64,000 bases of DNA from SSSZ01 sp016790965 (GTDB lineage Bacteria; Pseudomonadota; Gammaproteobacteria; Burkholderiales; Rhodocyclaceae): assembly GCA_016790965.1 (NCBI GenBank), contig JAEUNZ010000048.1, positions 1 to 64,000 of the forward strand, read 5' to 3'. Shown here piece by piece: positions 40,176 to 49,226 of the stretch. The number at the start of each line of letters is the position of its first letter. Position 1 is the stretch's first letter. The translations under genes and the position numbers were made by a program. The notes below the pieces were generated by a model. That model was not told where the DNA came from, did no database searches, and saw only the letters and a list, made by a program, of their open reading frames with translations.

Positions 40176-41678
40176 ATGTCCTACGAAACCGTCGCCGCGG
40201 TCGATCTCGGCTCCAATAGTTTTCGCCTGCAGGTCGGGCGGGTGGTAGATGACCAGATCTATCCCCTGGATTCCCTCAAGGAGTCGGTGCGGCTCGCTTC
40301 CGGCCTCAATGCCGACAAGCGTCTCGACGCCGCCTCCCAGGCCCGGGGACTGGACGCCCTGCGCCGCTTCGGCGAGCGGCTGAGGGGGCTGGACGAAGGC
40401 GCAGTGCGGGCGGTGGCCACCAATGCCCTGCGGGTGGCCAAGAATGCGGCCGAGTTCCTTCCCCTGGCTGAGGAGGCCCTGGGGTTTCCCATCGAAATCA
40501 TCGCCGGCCGCGAGGAGGCGCGCCTGATTTACCTGGGGGCCTCCCATGCCCTACCCAGTGCGAGCCACAAGCGCCTGGTGGTCGATATCGGCGGCGGTTC
40601 CACCGAGTTCATCATCGGCAAGCGCCACGAGCCCCAGTTGATGGAATCGCTGTACATGGGCTGCGTGAGCCACACCCTGCGCTACTTTCCCGACGGGCGC
40701 ATGGACAAGAGGCGCCTGCGCGAGGCCCAGGTGGCGGCGGCCAAGGAAATCGAACTCATCGCCCACGATTACCAGCGCCTGGGCTGGAAGGAAGCAGTGG
40801 GTTCTTCGGGAACCGCCCGGGCCATCGCCGATGTGCTGGAACTCAACGGGCTCAATCCCGACGGGGAGCCGGGCATTTCCCGGGTGGGGCTGGAGCGTTT
40901 CGCCGCCCTGCTGGTCAAGGCCGGTTCGGCCGAGGCTCTCGACCTGCCTGGTGTGCGCTCCGACCGCCTGCCCGTCCTGCCGGGCGGTGTGGCCATCATG
41001 GGGGCGGTATTCGAGGAACTGGGCATCGAGCACATGACCTATTCGGACGGTGCCCTGCGCCTGGGCGTGCTCTATGACCTCCTGGGCCGCTTCCATCATC
41101 ACGACATGCGCGACGCCACGGTGCGTCAGTTCATGCGCCGCTATCAGGTGGAGGCTGATCAGGCGGAGCGGGTGCAGGAGACGGCCCTGGCTGCCTGGGC
41201 GCAGATTCGCCCCGGGGGGGTCGAAGACGGCGAGGCCGCCTCCCTGGGCTGGGCCGCCGCCCTGCACGAGATCGGCATCTCGGTGGCCCACAATGCCTAT
41301 CACAAGCATGGCGCCTACGTGCTGAACCATGCGGACATGCCGGGATTTTCAAGAAAGGATCAGGCGCGTCTGGCGGCCCTCGTCCTGGGGCACCGGGGCA
41401 AGCTGGAAAAGCTGGTGGCCTTGCCCGGCCGTCCGGAAAGCTGGGATTCCGTCTTCTGTCTGCGCCTTGCCGTGCTCCTCCATCGCACCCGCGACGACCG
41501 CGCCCTGCCGGAATGGAAGGTGCGGGGCAGCGCGCGCGGTTATGTGCTGGAACTGCCGGACGACTGGCTGGCCGGCAATCCCTGGACCGCGGCGGCCCTG
41601 GATGAGGAAAGCGCCGTCTGGCGCCAGATCGGGCGCGAGTTCTCCCTGGAGCGGGGCAAGGGGAAGAAAGGCGGATGA
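40176..41678 (+). CDS. ppx: Exopolyphosphatase Ppx/GppA
   Basis: A 500-residue phosphatase that removes terminal phosphate from polyphosphate, or from pppGpp in GppA-like members. The N-terminal actin-like fold begins AAVDLGSNSFRLQVG. Further motifs are AVATNALRVAKN, the catalytic region EEARLIYLGA and the phosphate loop DIGGGSTEF; a C-terminal HD-like helical domain with ALHEIGISVAH follows. The ATG is divergent from ppk. The stop overlaps the next ATG (ATGA), tying it to the lipid-transport operon. Confidence 0.93.
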   Translation: MSYETVAAVDLGSNSFRLQVGRVVDDQIYPLDSLKESVRLASGLNADKRLDAASQARGLDALRRFGERLRGLDEGAVRAVATNALRVAKNAAEFLPLAEEALGFPIEIIAGREEARLIYLGASHALPSASHKRLVVDIGGGSTEFIIGKRHEPQLMESLYMGCVSHTLRYFPDGRMDKRRLREAQVAAAKEIELIAHDYQRLGWKEAVGSSGTARAIADVLELNGLNPDGEPGISRVGLERFAALLVKAGSAEALDLPGVRSDRLPVLPGGVAIMGAVFEELGIEHMTYSDGALRLGVLYDLLGRFHHHDMRDATVRQFMRRYQVEADQAERVQETALAAWAQIRPGGVEDGEAASLGWAAALHEIGISVAHNAYHKHGAYVLNHADMPGFSRKDQARLAALVLGHRGKLEKLVALPGRPESWDSVFCLRLAVLLHRTRDDRALPEWKVRGSARGYVLELPDDWLAGNPWTAAALDEESAVWRQIGREFSLERGKGKKGG

Positions 41679-42781
41679 CGACGCCCCCCAGCCTGCAGCG
41701 CGAGGGAAACCGGGCGATCCTGGCCGGAAGCTGGACCCTGGCTGCCCTGATTCCCCATCTCGATCCCCTGCGGGCGGAACTGCGGGCGGCGGTCGCGGCG
41801 GGCTGCGACTGGGATTTCGAGGCGGTTGCGCGGCTGGACTCCGCCGCGGCGACCCTGCTCTGGCAGACCTGGGGGTGTGCCTTTCCCGCCCAATTGCAGC
41901 TGAGCGATGAGCAGCGGCGCATTCTGGATCGGGTGGCCGCCGTGGCCGACGAAGGGCCGCCCCCACCGCCCCCGGCTCTTTCGCCGGTGGCCGCCACGGG
42001 CCGCTTTGCCCTGCGCGGCGTGCGCCAGACCTACGGCCTGGTCGCGCTCTTCGGCCAACTTATCCTCGATGCCCTGCATCTTGCCCGGCACCGCGACGAA
42101 CTGCCCTGGAAAGAGTTTTCCGCCAATCTCTACAAGGCCGGCGCCCTGGCGCTGCCGGTGTCGGCCCTGGTGGGGTTTCTCATCGGCATCACCATCAGCT
42201 ATCTCTCGGCCCTGCAATTGAAGACCTTCGGCGCCGACCTCTTCATCGTCAATATCCTGGGCATTTCGATCATCCGCGAACTGGGACCGGTGCTGGTGGC
42301 GGTGCTGGTGGCCGGCCGGTCCGGTTCCGCCATGACGGCCCAGATCGGGGTCATGCGCGTCACCGAAGAGGTCGATGCTCTATCCACCATGGGCATCTCG
42401 CGCACCGTGCGCATCATTCTGCCCAAGGTGGCGGCCCTCACCCTGGCCATGCCTTTTCTCGTCCTGTGGACCTCCGCGGTGGCGCTGGCCGGGGGTATGG
42501 TGGCGGCCATGCTGCAACTCGATCTTTCCCCGGCTTACTTCATCGAGACCCTGCCCCGAGCGGTCCCTGTCGCCAACCTCGTCATCGGTCTGGTCAAAGG
42601 GGCGGTGTTCGGCTTTTCCATCGCCCTGGTGGCTTGCCACTTCGGGCTCAAGGTGCGGCCCAATACGGAAAGCCTGTCCAGCCACACCACGACGGCCGTC
42701 GTTTCGGCCATCACCGCCGTCATCATCATCGACGCCATATTCGCCATCTTCACCCGCAACCTCGGGTTGCCGCAGCTATGA
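41675..42781 (+). CDS. MlaE-type lipid ABC permease fused to a STAS-like domain
   Basis: A 368-residue permease for phospholipid transport in the cell envelope. Residues 1-95 look like a STAS domain (LAGSWTLAALIPHLDPL, DFEAVARLDSAAATLLWQ), the role played by separate MlaB in Escherichia coli. Residues about 105-368 are the YrbE/MlaE permease, with ISYLSALQLKTFGAD, IIRELGPVLVAVLVAGRSGSAM and RVTEEVDALSTMGI as strong signatures. The ATGA overlap with ppx and the four-base overlap with the ATPase gene show a single operon. Confidence 0.9.
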   Translation: MTTPPSLQREGNRAILAGSWTLAALIPHLDPLRAELRAAVAAGCDWDFEAVARLDSAAATLLWQTWGCAFPAQLQLSDEQRRILDRVAAVADEGPPPPPPALSPVAATGRFALRGVRQTYGLVALFGQLILDALHLARHRDELPWKEFSANLYKAGALALPVSALVGFLIGITISYLSALQLKTFGADLFIVNILGISIIRELGPVLVAVLVAGRSGSAMTAQIGVMRVTEEVDALSTMGISRTVRIILPKVAALTLAMPFLVLWTSAVALAGGMVAAMLQLDLSPAYFIETLPRAVPVANLVIGLVKGAVFGFSIALVACHFGLKVRPNTESLSSHTTTAVVSAITAVIIIDAIFAIFTRNLGLPQL

Positions 42782-43551
42782 GCGCAGTCCCTGCCATCGA
42801 GTTGGCTGGCATCTGGACCCGCTACAAGGAGGCGGTGATCCATCGCGACCTGGACCTGATCATCGAGGCTGGCCAGGTGGTGGGGCTGGTGGGGGGCTCG
42901 GGCAGCGGCAAGACCACCCTGCTGCGCGAGATGCTCGGGCTCCTTAAGCCAGCCCAGGGCCGCGTGAGCCTCTTCGGCTTCGATCTGGGCAGCCGCGACC
43001 CGGTCGGGCAGCAAGCGGTGCGCCGCCGCCTGGGCATGCTCTTCCAGCATGGCGCGCTTTTCTCTGCCCTTTCGGTTTACGACAACGTGGCCTTCCCCCT
43101 GCGCGAACTCAAGTGCCTGGACGAGGACTGGATTCGCCAACTGGTGCACCTCAAGCTGGGCATGGTCGAACTGGAGCCCCGCCATGGGCGCCTCATGCCG
43201 GCCGAGTTGTCCGGCGGCATGGTCAAGCGGGTGGCCCTGGCCCGGGCCCTGGCCCTGGAACCCGAACTCCTCTTGCTGGACGAGCCTACCGCCGGCCTGG
43301 ACCCCGACCGCAGTGAAAACTTCGTCCGCCTCATCCGCGAATTGCAGCGGGAACTGGGCTTCACCGTGGTCATGGTGACCCACGACCTCGATACCCTGGC
43401 CGGTCTTTCGAGCCGGGTCGCCGTGCTGGCCGACCAGCGCATCGTCGCCTGTGGCCCCTTGCCTGAAGTGATGGCGGTGGATCATCCTTTTATCCGCAAC
43501 TTTTTCTGCTGCGAGCGCGGGCTCGCGGCCATGCAGAAGGCGAGCCCCTGA
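42778..43551 (+). CDS. MlaF-type lipid ABC transporter ATPase
   Basis: A 257-residue ATPase of the MlaF family. Walker A is GGSGSGKTT (39-47), the Q-loop segment is MLFQHGALFSALSVYDNVAFPL, a strong MlaF feature, and the signature is LSGGMVKRVALARALALEPELLLLDEPTAGLD (motif start near residue 143). The H-loop VTHD is present. Overlaps of four bases with the permease gene and one base with the MCE gene show tight coupling. Confidence 0.93.
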   Translation: MSAVPAIELAGIWTRYKEAVIHRDLDLIIEAGQVVGLVGGSGSGKTTLLREMLGLLKPAQGRVSLFGFDLGSRDPVGQQAVRRRLGMLFQHGALFSALSVYDNVAFPLRELKCLDEDWIRQLVHLKLGMVELEPRHGRLMPAELSGGMVKRVALARALALEPELLLLDEPTAGLDPDRSENFVRLIRELQRELGFTVVMVTHDLDTLAGLSSRVAVLADQRIVACGPLPEVMAVDHPFIRNFFCCERGLAAMQKASP

Positions 43552-44480
43552 TGGAAAACAAATCCCACGCTTTCCTGGCCGGAATCTTCGTCATTGTCTT
43601 CGGCCTCGCCGGCATCGGTGCCCTGTTTTGGTTCGGCGGCAAGAAGGAGCTGACCCGCGACTACGTCGTGGTCACGCGGCAGAACGTCACCGGGCTGAAT
43701 CCCCAGGGGCAGGTGCGCTATCGCGGCATCCAGGTGGGCAAGGTCAAGGCCATCAATCTGGACCCGGAGGACGTGCGCAACATTCTCATTGCCATCACCA
43801 TCTCCCGCGAGGTGCCGGTCACCCGGGGCACCATCGCCAAACTGGGCTACCAGGGCATCACCGGCCTGGCCCACGTGCTGCTGGAAGAAACAGGCAAGGA
43901 CACCACGCCCCTGGAAGACGAGGATCCGCCGCCCCGTATCGCCATGAAGCCCTCACTGCTGGACGAACTGGGCGATTCGGGGGCCGAGACGCTGCGCCAG
44001 GCACGGCATTTCCTGGAGAGCGCCAGCGCACTACTGAACGACGGCAACCGTGCCCGCATCGCCTCGCTGCTGGCCAATGCCGAGGGCCTTTCCGGCCAGA
44101 TGAAGCCGACCCTGGACAACCTCAACGGTACCCTGGTCCAGGTGCGCGCGCTGCTGAGTGACGAGAACCTGAAGAAGCTTTCCGCTACCGCCGACCAGGC
44201 GGCCCCCCTCCTGGCCGAAACGCGGGAGTTGGTCAAGCATCTGGCGGTGACGAGCGAGAAGCTCGACCACGCCATCGGCGACCCGGCCGGTAACGGCGCG
44301 GCCGGCGTGGTGCCCCGCCTGCACGAACTTTCCGCCGATGTGTCCGCCACCAGCCGCCAGCTTTCGCGAGTCCTGCGCCTGATCGAGGATTCTCCCCAGG
44401 CCCTGGTCTTCGGGGCGCCGCCTCAGCCACCAGGTCCTGGCGAGCCGGGCTTCACGCCGCCGGTCGGGAGGCTGCCATGA
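43551..44480 (+). CDS. MlaD-type MCE-domain lipid-binding protein
   Basis: A 309-residue protein anchored by one N-terminal helix (about 9-28). The MCE domain (about 38-120: YVVVTRQNVTGLNPQGQVRYRGIQVGKV) forms the hexameric ring that holds lipid above the permease. The C-terminal half is helical (LLNDGNRARIASLL, DQAAPLLAETREL), longer than in Escherichia coli MlaD (183 aa) and closer to PqiB/YebT-like or actinobacterial MCE proteins with tunnels. It starts with a TGATG overlap and ends with ATGA into the lipoprotein gene. Confidence 0.92.
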   Translation: MENKSHAFLAGIFVIVFGLAGIGALFWFGGKKELTRDYVVVTRQNVTGLNPQGQVRYRGIQVGKVKAINLDPEDVRNILIAITISREVPVTRGTIAKLGYQGITGLAHVLLEETGKDTTPLEDEDPPPRIAMKPSLLDELGDSGAETLRQARHFLESASALLNDGNRARIASLLANAEGLSGQMKPTLDNLNGTLVQVRALLSDENLKKLSATADQAAPLLAETRELVKHLAVTSEKLDHAIGDPAGNGAAGVVPRLHELSADVSATSRQLSRVLRLIEDSPQALVFGAPPQPPGPGEPGFTPPVGRLP

Positions 44481-45082
44481 GAATGCTTCTGGCGCTCCTG
44501 GCCTGCCTGCTGATGGCCGCCTGCATCACCAACGGCAAGCGGGGTGCCGACGCGGCTCCCGCGGTCTATGATCTCGGGCCGGCTCCGGCTCCGGCTCCGG
44601 CGTCTGCCGGCCGGCCGGCCCTGGCCCTCGACGTGCGGGCCCCCGGCTGGCTGGATGGCGAAGGCATCGCTTATCGTTTGGCCTACGCCGAGCCCGCCCG
44701 CCGCAACGACTACAGTCGCGCCCGCTGGGCGGCGCCCCCGGCCAGCCTGGTGCGCCAGCGCCTGGGCGAGGGTCTAGGGCTTGCGGCCTTGGGGCAGGCC
44801 CGGGTGCGCTGTGTGATGCGCGTCGAGCTGGACGAATTCGCCCAGGTGTTCTCGGGCCCCCGTGAGGCCCGAGGGGAACTGCGGGCCAGACTCCAGATTC
44901 TCGACCGTGGCAGGGCGCTCCTGGCCGAGGAAGCCTTTGCCATCGCCAAAGCCTCGCCCTCCCCCGATGCGGCGGGGGGGGTGGCCGCCCTGACTGGGGC
45001 GGTCGATGAGCTCGCCTCCCGGGCCGGTGTCTGGCGGGCGAACCTCGTTGCTTCGGGAAGGCTCAAAGCCTGCGAGGAGTAA
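44477..45082 (+). CDS. ABC transport auxiliary lipoprotein (PqiC-like)
   Basis: A 201-residue lipoprotein with lipobox MAAC (Cys16). The body matches the ABC_trans_aux/PqiC type: VYDLGPAPA near the start, ALDVRAPGWLDGEGIAYRLAYAEPARRNDYSRARWAAPPA (in short blocks) and VMRVELDEFAQVF. Such lipoproteins form the outer-membrane end of MCE systems. It takes the place that MlaC/MlaA have in other operons. Four-base overlap with the MCE gene. Confidence 0.85.
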   Translation: MRMLLALLACLLMAACITNGKRGADAAPAVYDLGPAPAPAPASAGRPALALDVRAPGWLDGEGIAYRLAYAEPARRNDYSRARWAAPPASLVRQRLGEGLGLAALGQARVRCVMRVELDEFAQVFSGPREARGELRARLQILDRGRALLAEEAFAIAKASPSPDAAGGVAALTGAVDELASRAGVWRANLVASGRLKACEE

Positions 45083-45087
45083 GCGCG

Positions 45088-47358
45088 ATGGAAGAGAAGG
45101 ACGATCCGGTCTACAAGGCCTTCGGGCATCCCGCCGGCGGCCGGCACGCGGTGGCAAGCGCCCTGACGGCCTTTGCCCGCCAGGGTATTCCCCTCAAGGT
45201 GGTGCAGAGTTTTCGCGCCGCCAATCGGGCCGGGGGTTTCGATTGCCCCGGCTGCGCCTTTCCGGATCGTAACGACGGGCGGGGTATCGACAGCTGCGAG
45301 CAGGGCCAGAAGGCCATCGCATGGGAGATGACGCGCCGGGGCGCCGACCCGGGGTTTTTTGCCCGTCATCCCTTGGCCGAATTGCGGGTGTGGCCGGACC
45401 GCGAGCTGGAAAACGTCGGTCGTCTTACCCATCCTCTGCGCTACGACGCCGACAGCGACACCTACCGCCCCATCCCCTGGGACGAGGCCTGCCGCCTTGC
45501 CGGCGCAGGCCTTGCCGCCTTGAATCCCGAGTCGGTGGCTTTCTACACCTCGGGTCGTTCCTCCAACGAAGCGGCCTTCCTGTGGCAGTTCCTGGCCCGG
45601 GCCTACGGCAGCGCCCATCTGCCGGACAGTTCCAACCTTTGCCACGAACCTTCGGGTTACGCCATGAAGGACATGCTGGGGGTGGGGAAGGGCACCTGCA
45701 CCCTGGACGACTTCGAGGCCGCCGAGCTCATCGTGGTCATCGGCCAGAATCCGGCCAGTAACCACCCCCGCATGATGGCCGCCCTGCACCGGGCCGCCAC
45801 CCGGGGGGCGACGGTGATCGCCTTGAATCCCCTGGACGAACTGGGCTTCCGCGACTTCGCCGACCCGAAGGAACCGGGAGGCCTCCTGGGGCGTGGCGCG
45901 CGGGTGGCGCGCAAGGTGTATCGGGTCAAGATCGGCGGCGACCTCGCCGCCCTGAAGGGGGTGATGAAGTCCCTCCTCGCTCGGGGAGAAGGCCTGCTCG
46001 ACCGGGCGTTTATCGCCGCCCACACGCTGGGCTTCGAGGCCCTGCGCGACGATCTGGCGGCGGAATCCTGGGACGCCATCCTGGAAGAAAGCGGCCTCGC
46101 CCGCGCCGAAATCGAGGAGATCACCGATCTCTACGCCGCGTCGCGGGCCACCCTATGCACCTGGTGCATGGGCATCACCCACCACGAGCATGCCGTGGCC
46201 ACGGTTCAGACCATCGTCAACCTGCTCTTGTTGAAGGGTAACGTGGGGCGGCCTGGGGCCGGTGCGGTACCGGTGCGCGGGCACTCCAACGTGCAGGGCA
46301 ACCGGACCATGGGCGCCACCGGCAAGGTACCGGCGCGATTCCTCGACCAGTTGGAGGCCGTCTTCGGGGTGCCGGTGCAGCGGGCACCTGGGCTGGACGC
46401 CGTGGGCGTCGCCAAGGGCTTGCTGGAGGGCACCCTGCATGGTTTCCTGGCTCTGGGGGGCAATTTCGGGGTGGCGATTCCTGACGGGCCGCGGGTGCGG
46501 GCGGCCCTGGAGAGCTGTGAGCTGACCGTCCACGTGGCGACCAAGCTCAATCGCACGCACCTGCACCCCGGGCGCCTGGGGCTCATCCTGCCTGCCCTTG
46601 GGCGTACCGACCGGGACCGTCACGAAGTGGTGACGGTGGAAGACAGCATGAGCATGACCCACGCCAGCCGTGGCATCCAAGAGCCCCTTTCCCCAGCCAT
46701 GCGCGGCGAACCTGCCCTGGTCTGCGCCCTGGGGGAGGCCCTCTTGCCCGGCGCGGCGCCCTGGGGGGAGATGGCCGCCGACTATGGTGCCATCCGTGGC
46801 CGCATCGAGGCCTGTCTGGCCGGCGTCTTCGAGGGTTTTGCCGCTTACGACGCCCGGATCGCCCAGCCGGGGGGCTTCTGGCTCCCCAACGCAGCGGCCC
46901 GGCGGCAATGGAACACGGCCAGCGGCCGGGCCGAATTCCGCGTCCATGCCATGGCCGCAGGACCCGTCCATCGCGCCCGGCGCCGGGTCGGCCCCCAGGT
47001 TCTCGCCTTGATGACGGTGCGCTCGCACGACCAGTTCAACACCACGGTATATGGCCAGGACGATCGCTACCGCGGTATTTTCGGCGGGCGTCGTGTCCTG
47101 TTCATGAATGAGCGGGACCTGGCCCGGCGCGGCATCGAGGACGGTGGGGCCGTCGATATCGAGGGCTTGGCCGAGGACGGCGTGCCGAGGCAACTGAGCG
47201 GTTTTCGTGCCGTGGCCTACGATATTCCGGAAGGCTGCGTTGCCGCGTACTTTCCGGAAGCGACCCCGCTCATGGCGCTTTCCCTGGCCTCCCGTATCAC
47301 CGCCACGCCGGCCTACAAGGAGATTCCGGTGCTGGTGCGGCCCGCCGCAGCGGGGTAG
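45088..47358 (+). CDS. FdhF/YdeP-type molybdopterin oxidoreductase
   Basis: A 756-residue molybdenum enzyme related to formate dehydrogenase H and to YdeP of acid resistance. Cys53, Cys56 and Cys70 (DCPGCAF, DSCEQG) suggest the N-terminal metal site of this branch. NLCHEPSGYAMKDMLGVG near residue 185 carries the Cys at the molybdenum-ligand position, and GQNPASNHPRMM and VRGHSNVQGNRTMG bind the cofactor. The C-terminal dinucleotide-binding part ends with SHDQFNTTVYGQDDRYRG. There is no export signal. It begins five bases after the MCE lipoprotein gene, with GAGGAG in front. The electron partner is unknown; etfBA lies 168 bases downstream. Confidence 0.88.
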   Translation: MEEKDDPVYKAFGHPAGGRHAVASALTAFARQGIPLKVVQSFRAANRAGGFDCPGCAFPDRNDGRGIDSCEQGQKAIAWEMTRRGADPGFFARHPLAELRVWPDRELENVGRLTHPLRYDADSDTYRPIPWDEACRLAGAGLAALNPESVAFYTSGRSSNEAAFLWQFLARAYGSAHLPDSSNLCHEPSGYAMKDMLGVGKGTCTLDDFEAAELIVVIGQNPASNHPRMMAALHRAATRGATVIALNPLDELGFRDFADPKEPGGLLGRGARVARKVYRVKIGGDLAALKGVMKSLLARGEGLLDRAFIAAHTLGFEALRDDLAAESWDAILEESGLARAEIEEITDLYAASRATLCTWCMGITHHEHAVATVQTIVNLLLLKGNVGRPGAGAVPVRGHSNVQGNRTMGATGKVPARFLDQLEAVFGVPVQRAPGLDAVGVAKGLLEGTLHGFLALGGNFGVAIPDGPRVRAALESCELTVHVATKLNRTHLHPGRLGLILPALGRTDRDRHEVVTVEDSMSMTHASRGIQEPLSPAMRGEPALVCALGEALLPGAAPWGEMAADYGAIRGRIEACLAGVFEGFAAYDARIAQPGGFWLPNAAARRQWNTASGRAEFRVHAMAAGPVHRARRRVGPQVLALMTVRSHDQFNTTVYGQDDRYRGIFGGRRVLFMNERDLARRGIEDGGAVDIEGLAEDGVPRQLSGFRAVAYDIPEGCVAAYFPEATPLMALSLASRITATPAYKEIPVLVRPAAAG

Positions 47359-47526
47359 GGATGCCGTGATCGGTGTGCGATGGTGTGAGCTTGTCCCGTC
47401 GAAGCCTTTGTTTTCACGGGGGATGCCCTTCAACGGGTGCGGGGTGGGCGGCAGAGGCAGGCGGGCGGGGGGCGGTGACCGGTCCGCTTGGGGCAAAATG
47501 CAGTTTTCGACGCGAGGGAGAGGGCC

Positions 47527-48291
47527 TTGAAAGTCCTGGTGGCGGTAAAGCGGGTGGTGGATTACAACGTCCGGGTCCGGGTGAAAGCCGATGGCAGCGA
47601 CGTCGATCTGGCCAACGTCAAGATGAGCATGAACCCCTTTGACGAAATCGCCGTCGAGGAGGCGATCCGTCTGCGGGAAGCGGGGTTGGCCAGCGAGGTG
47701 GTCGTGGTGAGTTGCGGCGCCGCCCCGGCCCAGGAGACCTTGCGCTCGGCCATGGCCCTGGGGGCAGACCGGGCTATTCTGGTGGATTGCGGCGAGGCCG
47801 GCAGCGCGGGTTTGCAACCCCTGGCGGTGGCCAAGCTCCTCAAGGCCGTCTGCGATCGGGAGAATCCCGGCTTGGTCATCTGCGGCAAGCAGGCCATCGA
47901 CGACGACGCCAACCAGACCGGGCAGATGCTTGCCGCCCTGGCCGGCTGGCCCCAGGCGACTTTCGCCTCCCGGTTGGTGGTGGAAGGGAGGGTCGCCCGG
48001 GTAACCCGAGAGGTGGATGGGGGTCTGGAAACCCTGGAGGTCGACCTGCCGGCCGTCGTGACCACGGATCTGCGCCTCAACGAGCCCCGCTACGCGACCT
48101 TGCCCAACATCATGAAAGCCAAGAAAAAGCCTCTGGACATCGTCCCCGCCGCCGACCTGGGTGTCGACATCACGCCACGCCTCACCCTGCTTCGGGTGGC
48201 GGAACCCACACCGCGCAAGGCCGGGGTGAAGGTGGCCGACGTGGCCGAACTCGTCCACAAGCTGCGGCATGAAGCGAAGGTGATGCCATGA
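47527..48291 (+). CDS. etfB: Electron transfer flavoprotein beta subunit
   Basis: A 254-residue subunit of the Etf heterodimer, which takes electrons from acyl-CoA and other dehydrogenases. The start is TTG 47527, giving MKVLVAVKRVVDYNVRVRV, the classic EtfB N-terminus, with GAGGGAGAG just before it. Other marks are NPFDEIAVEEAIRL, DDDANQTGQMLA and LNEPRYATLPNIMKAKKK, the EtfB signature. It overlaps etfA by four bases. The acyl-CoA dehydrogenase at 51809 is a likely donor. Confidence 0.95.
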   Translation: MKVLVAVKRVVDYNVRVRVKADGSDVDLANVKMSMNPFDEIAVEEAIRLREAGLASEVVVVSCGAAPAQETLRSAMALGADRAILVDCGEAGSAGLQPLAVAKLLKAVCDRENPGLVICGKQAIDDDANQTGQMLAALAGWPQATFASRLVVEGRVARVTREVDGGLETLEVDLPAVVTTDLRLNEPRYATLPNIMKAKKKPLDIVPAADLGVDITPRLTLLRVAEPTPRKAGVKVADVAELVHKLRHEAKVMP

Positions 48292-49220
48292 AGGTTCTCG
48301 TCATCGCGGAACACGATCACCAGTCCCTGGCGCCGGCTTCCCGCAACACCTTGGCGGCGGCGTGCCGGCTGGGGGCCGAAGTCCATGTGCTGGTCGCGGG
48401 CTGCGACTGCTCGGGCGTCGCAGCCGAGGCAGCGGCCCTGGCGGGAGTGGGGCGGGTTCTGCTGGCCGACGGACCATCCCTGGCCAGCGCGGGCGCCGAG
48501 ACCCTTGCCGCCCTGATCCTGGCCCGGGCGCCGGGCTACGGCCATCTGCTGGCCCCGGCCTCGACCTTCGGCAAGAATCTGATGCCCCGCGTCGCCGCCC
48601 TGCTCGATGTGGCGCAGATTTCCGACGTGGTGGCCATAGAAGCGTCAGATACCTTCGTGCGCCCCATCTATGCCGGCAACGCCCTGGCCACGGTGCGCAG
48701 CGCCGATGCGGTCAAGGTGCTTACGGTGCGCCCCACGGCCTTCGAGGCCGGAGGTCTGGGCCCCGCGGCCCCGGTGGAGGCGATTCCCTTGCCCCAGTCG
48801 GTGCCTGGCGCGCGTCTCGTGGGCCGCGAATGTGCGGCTTCGACGCGGCCGGACCTCGGTGCCGCGGCCATCGTCGTTTCCGGTGGGCGTGGCCTGGGCA
48901 GCGGTGAAAACTATCATCGCCTCCTGGAACCCCTCGCGGACCGCCTCAATGCGGCCCTGGGCGCTTCCCGCGCCGCGGTGGATGCCGGCTTCGTGCCCAA
49001 TGACTACCAGGTGGGACAGACTGGCCGCATCGTCGCGCCGCGGCTCTACATCGCCATCGGTATTTCGGGCGCCATCCAGCACCTGGCCGGGATGAAGGAT
49101 TCCCGCGTGATCGTAGCCATCAACAAGGACCCCGAGGCGCCCATCTTCCAGGTGGCCGACTATGGCTTGGTGGCAGATCTGTTTGAGGCGGTGCCCCAGT
49201 TCCTTGAGGCGATCTCCTGA
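48288..49220 (+). CDS. etfA: Electron transfer flavoprotein alpha subunit
   Basis: A 310-residue FAD-binding subunit. The N-terminal domain starts VLVIAEHDHQSLAPAS; the C-terminal FAD domain has VVSGGRGLGSGENY, GQTGRIVAPRLYIAIGISGAIQHLAGM and INKDPEAPIFQVADYG, all family hallmarks. It is coupled to etfB (ATGA). Electrons would pass on to an Etf-quinone oxidoreductase not found in the window. Confidence 0.95.
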   Translation: MKVLVIAEHDHQSLAPASRNTLAAACRLGAEVHVLVAGCDCSGVAAEAAALAGVGRVLLADGPSLASAGAETLAALILARAPGYGHLLAPASTFGKNLMPRVAALLDVAQISDVVAIEASDTFVRPIYAGNALATVRSADAVKVLTVRPTAFEAGGLGPAAPVEAIPLPQSVPGARLVGRECAASTRPDLGAAAIVVSGGRGLGSGENYHRLLEPLADRLNAALGASRAAVDAGFVPNDYQVGQTGRIVAPRLYIAIGISGAIQHLAGMKDSRVIVAINKDPEAPIFQVADYGLVADLFEAVPQFLEAIS

Positions 49221-49226
49221 AATGCA

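Noticed and set aside
46153..48270. A 705-codon open frame on the minus strand, antisense to the oxidoreductase and etfB
   Set aside because: Same cause: codon-position GC bias. No motif, and it crosses two real genes.
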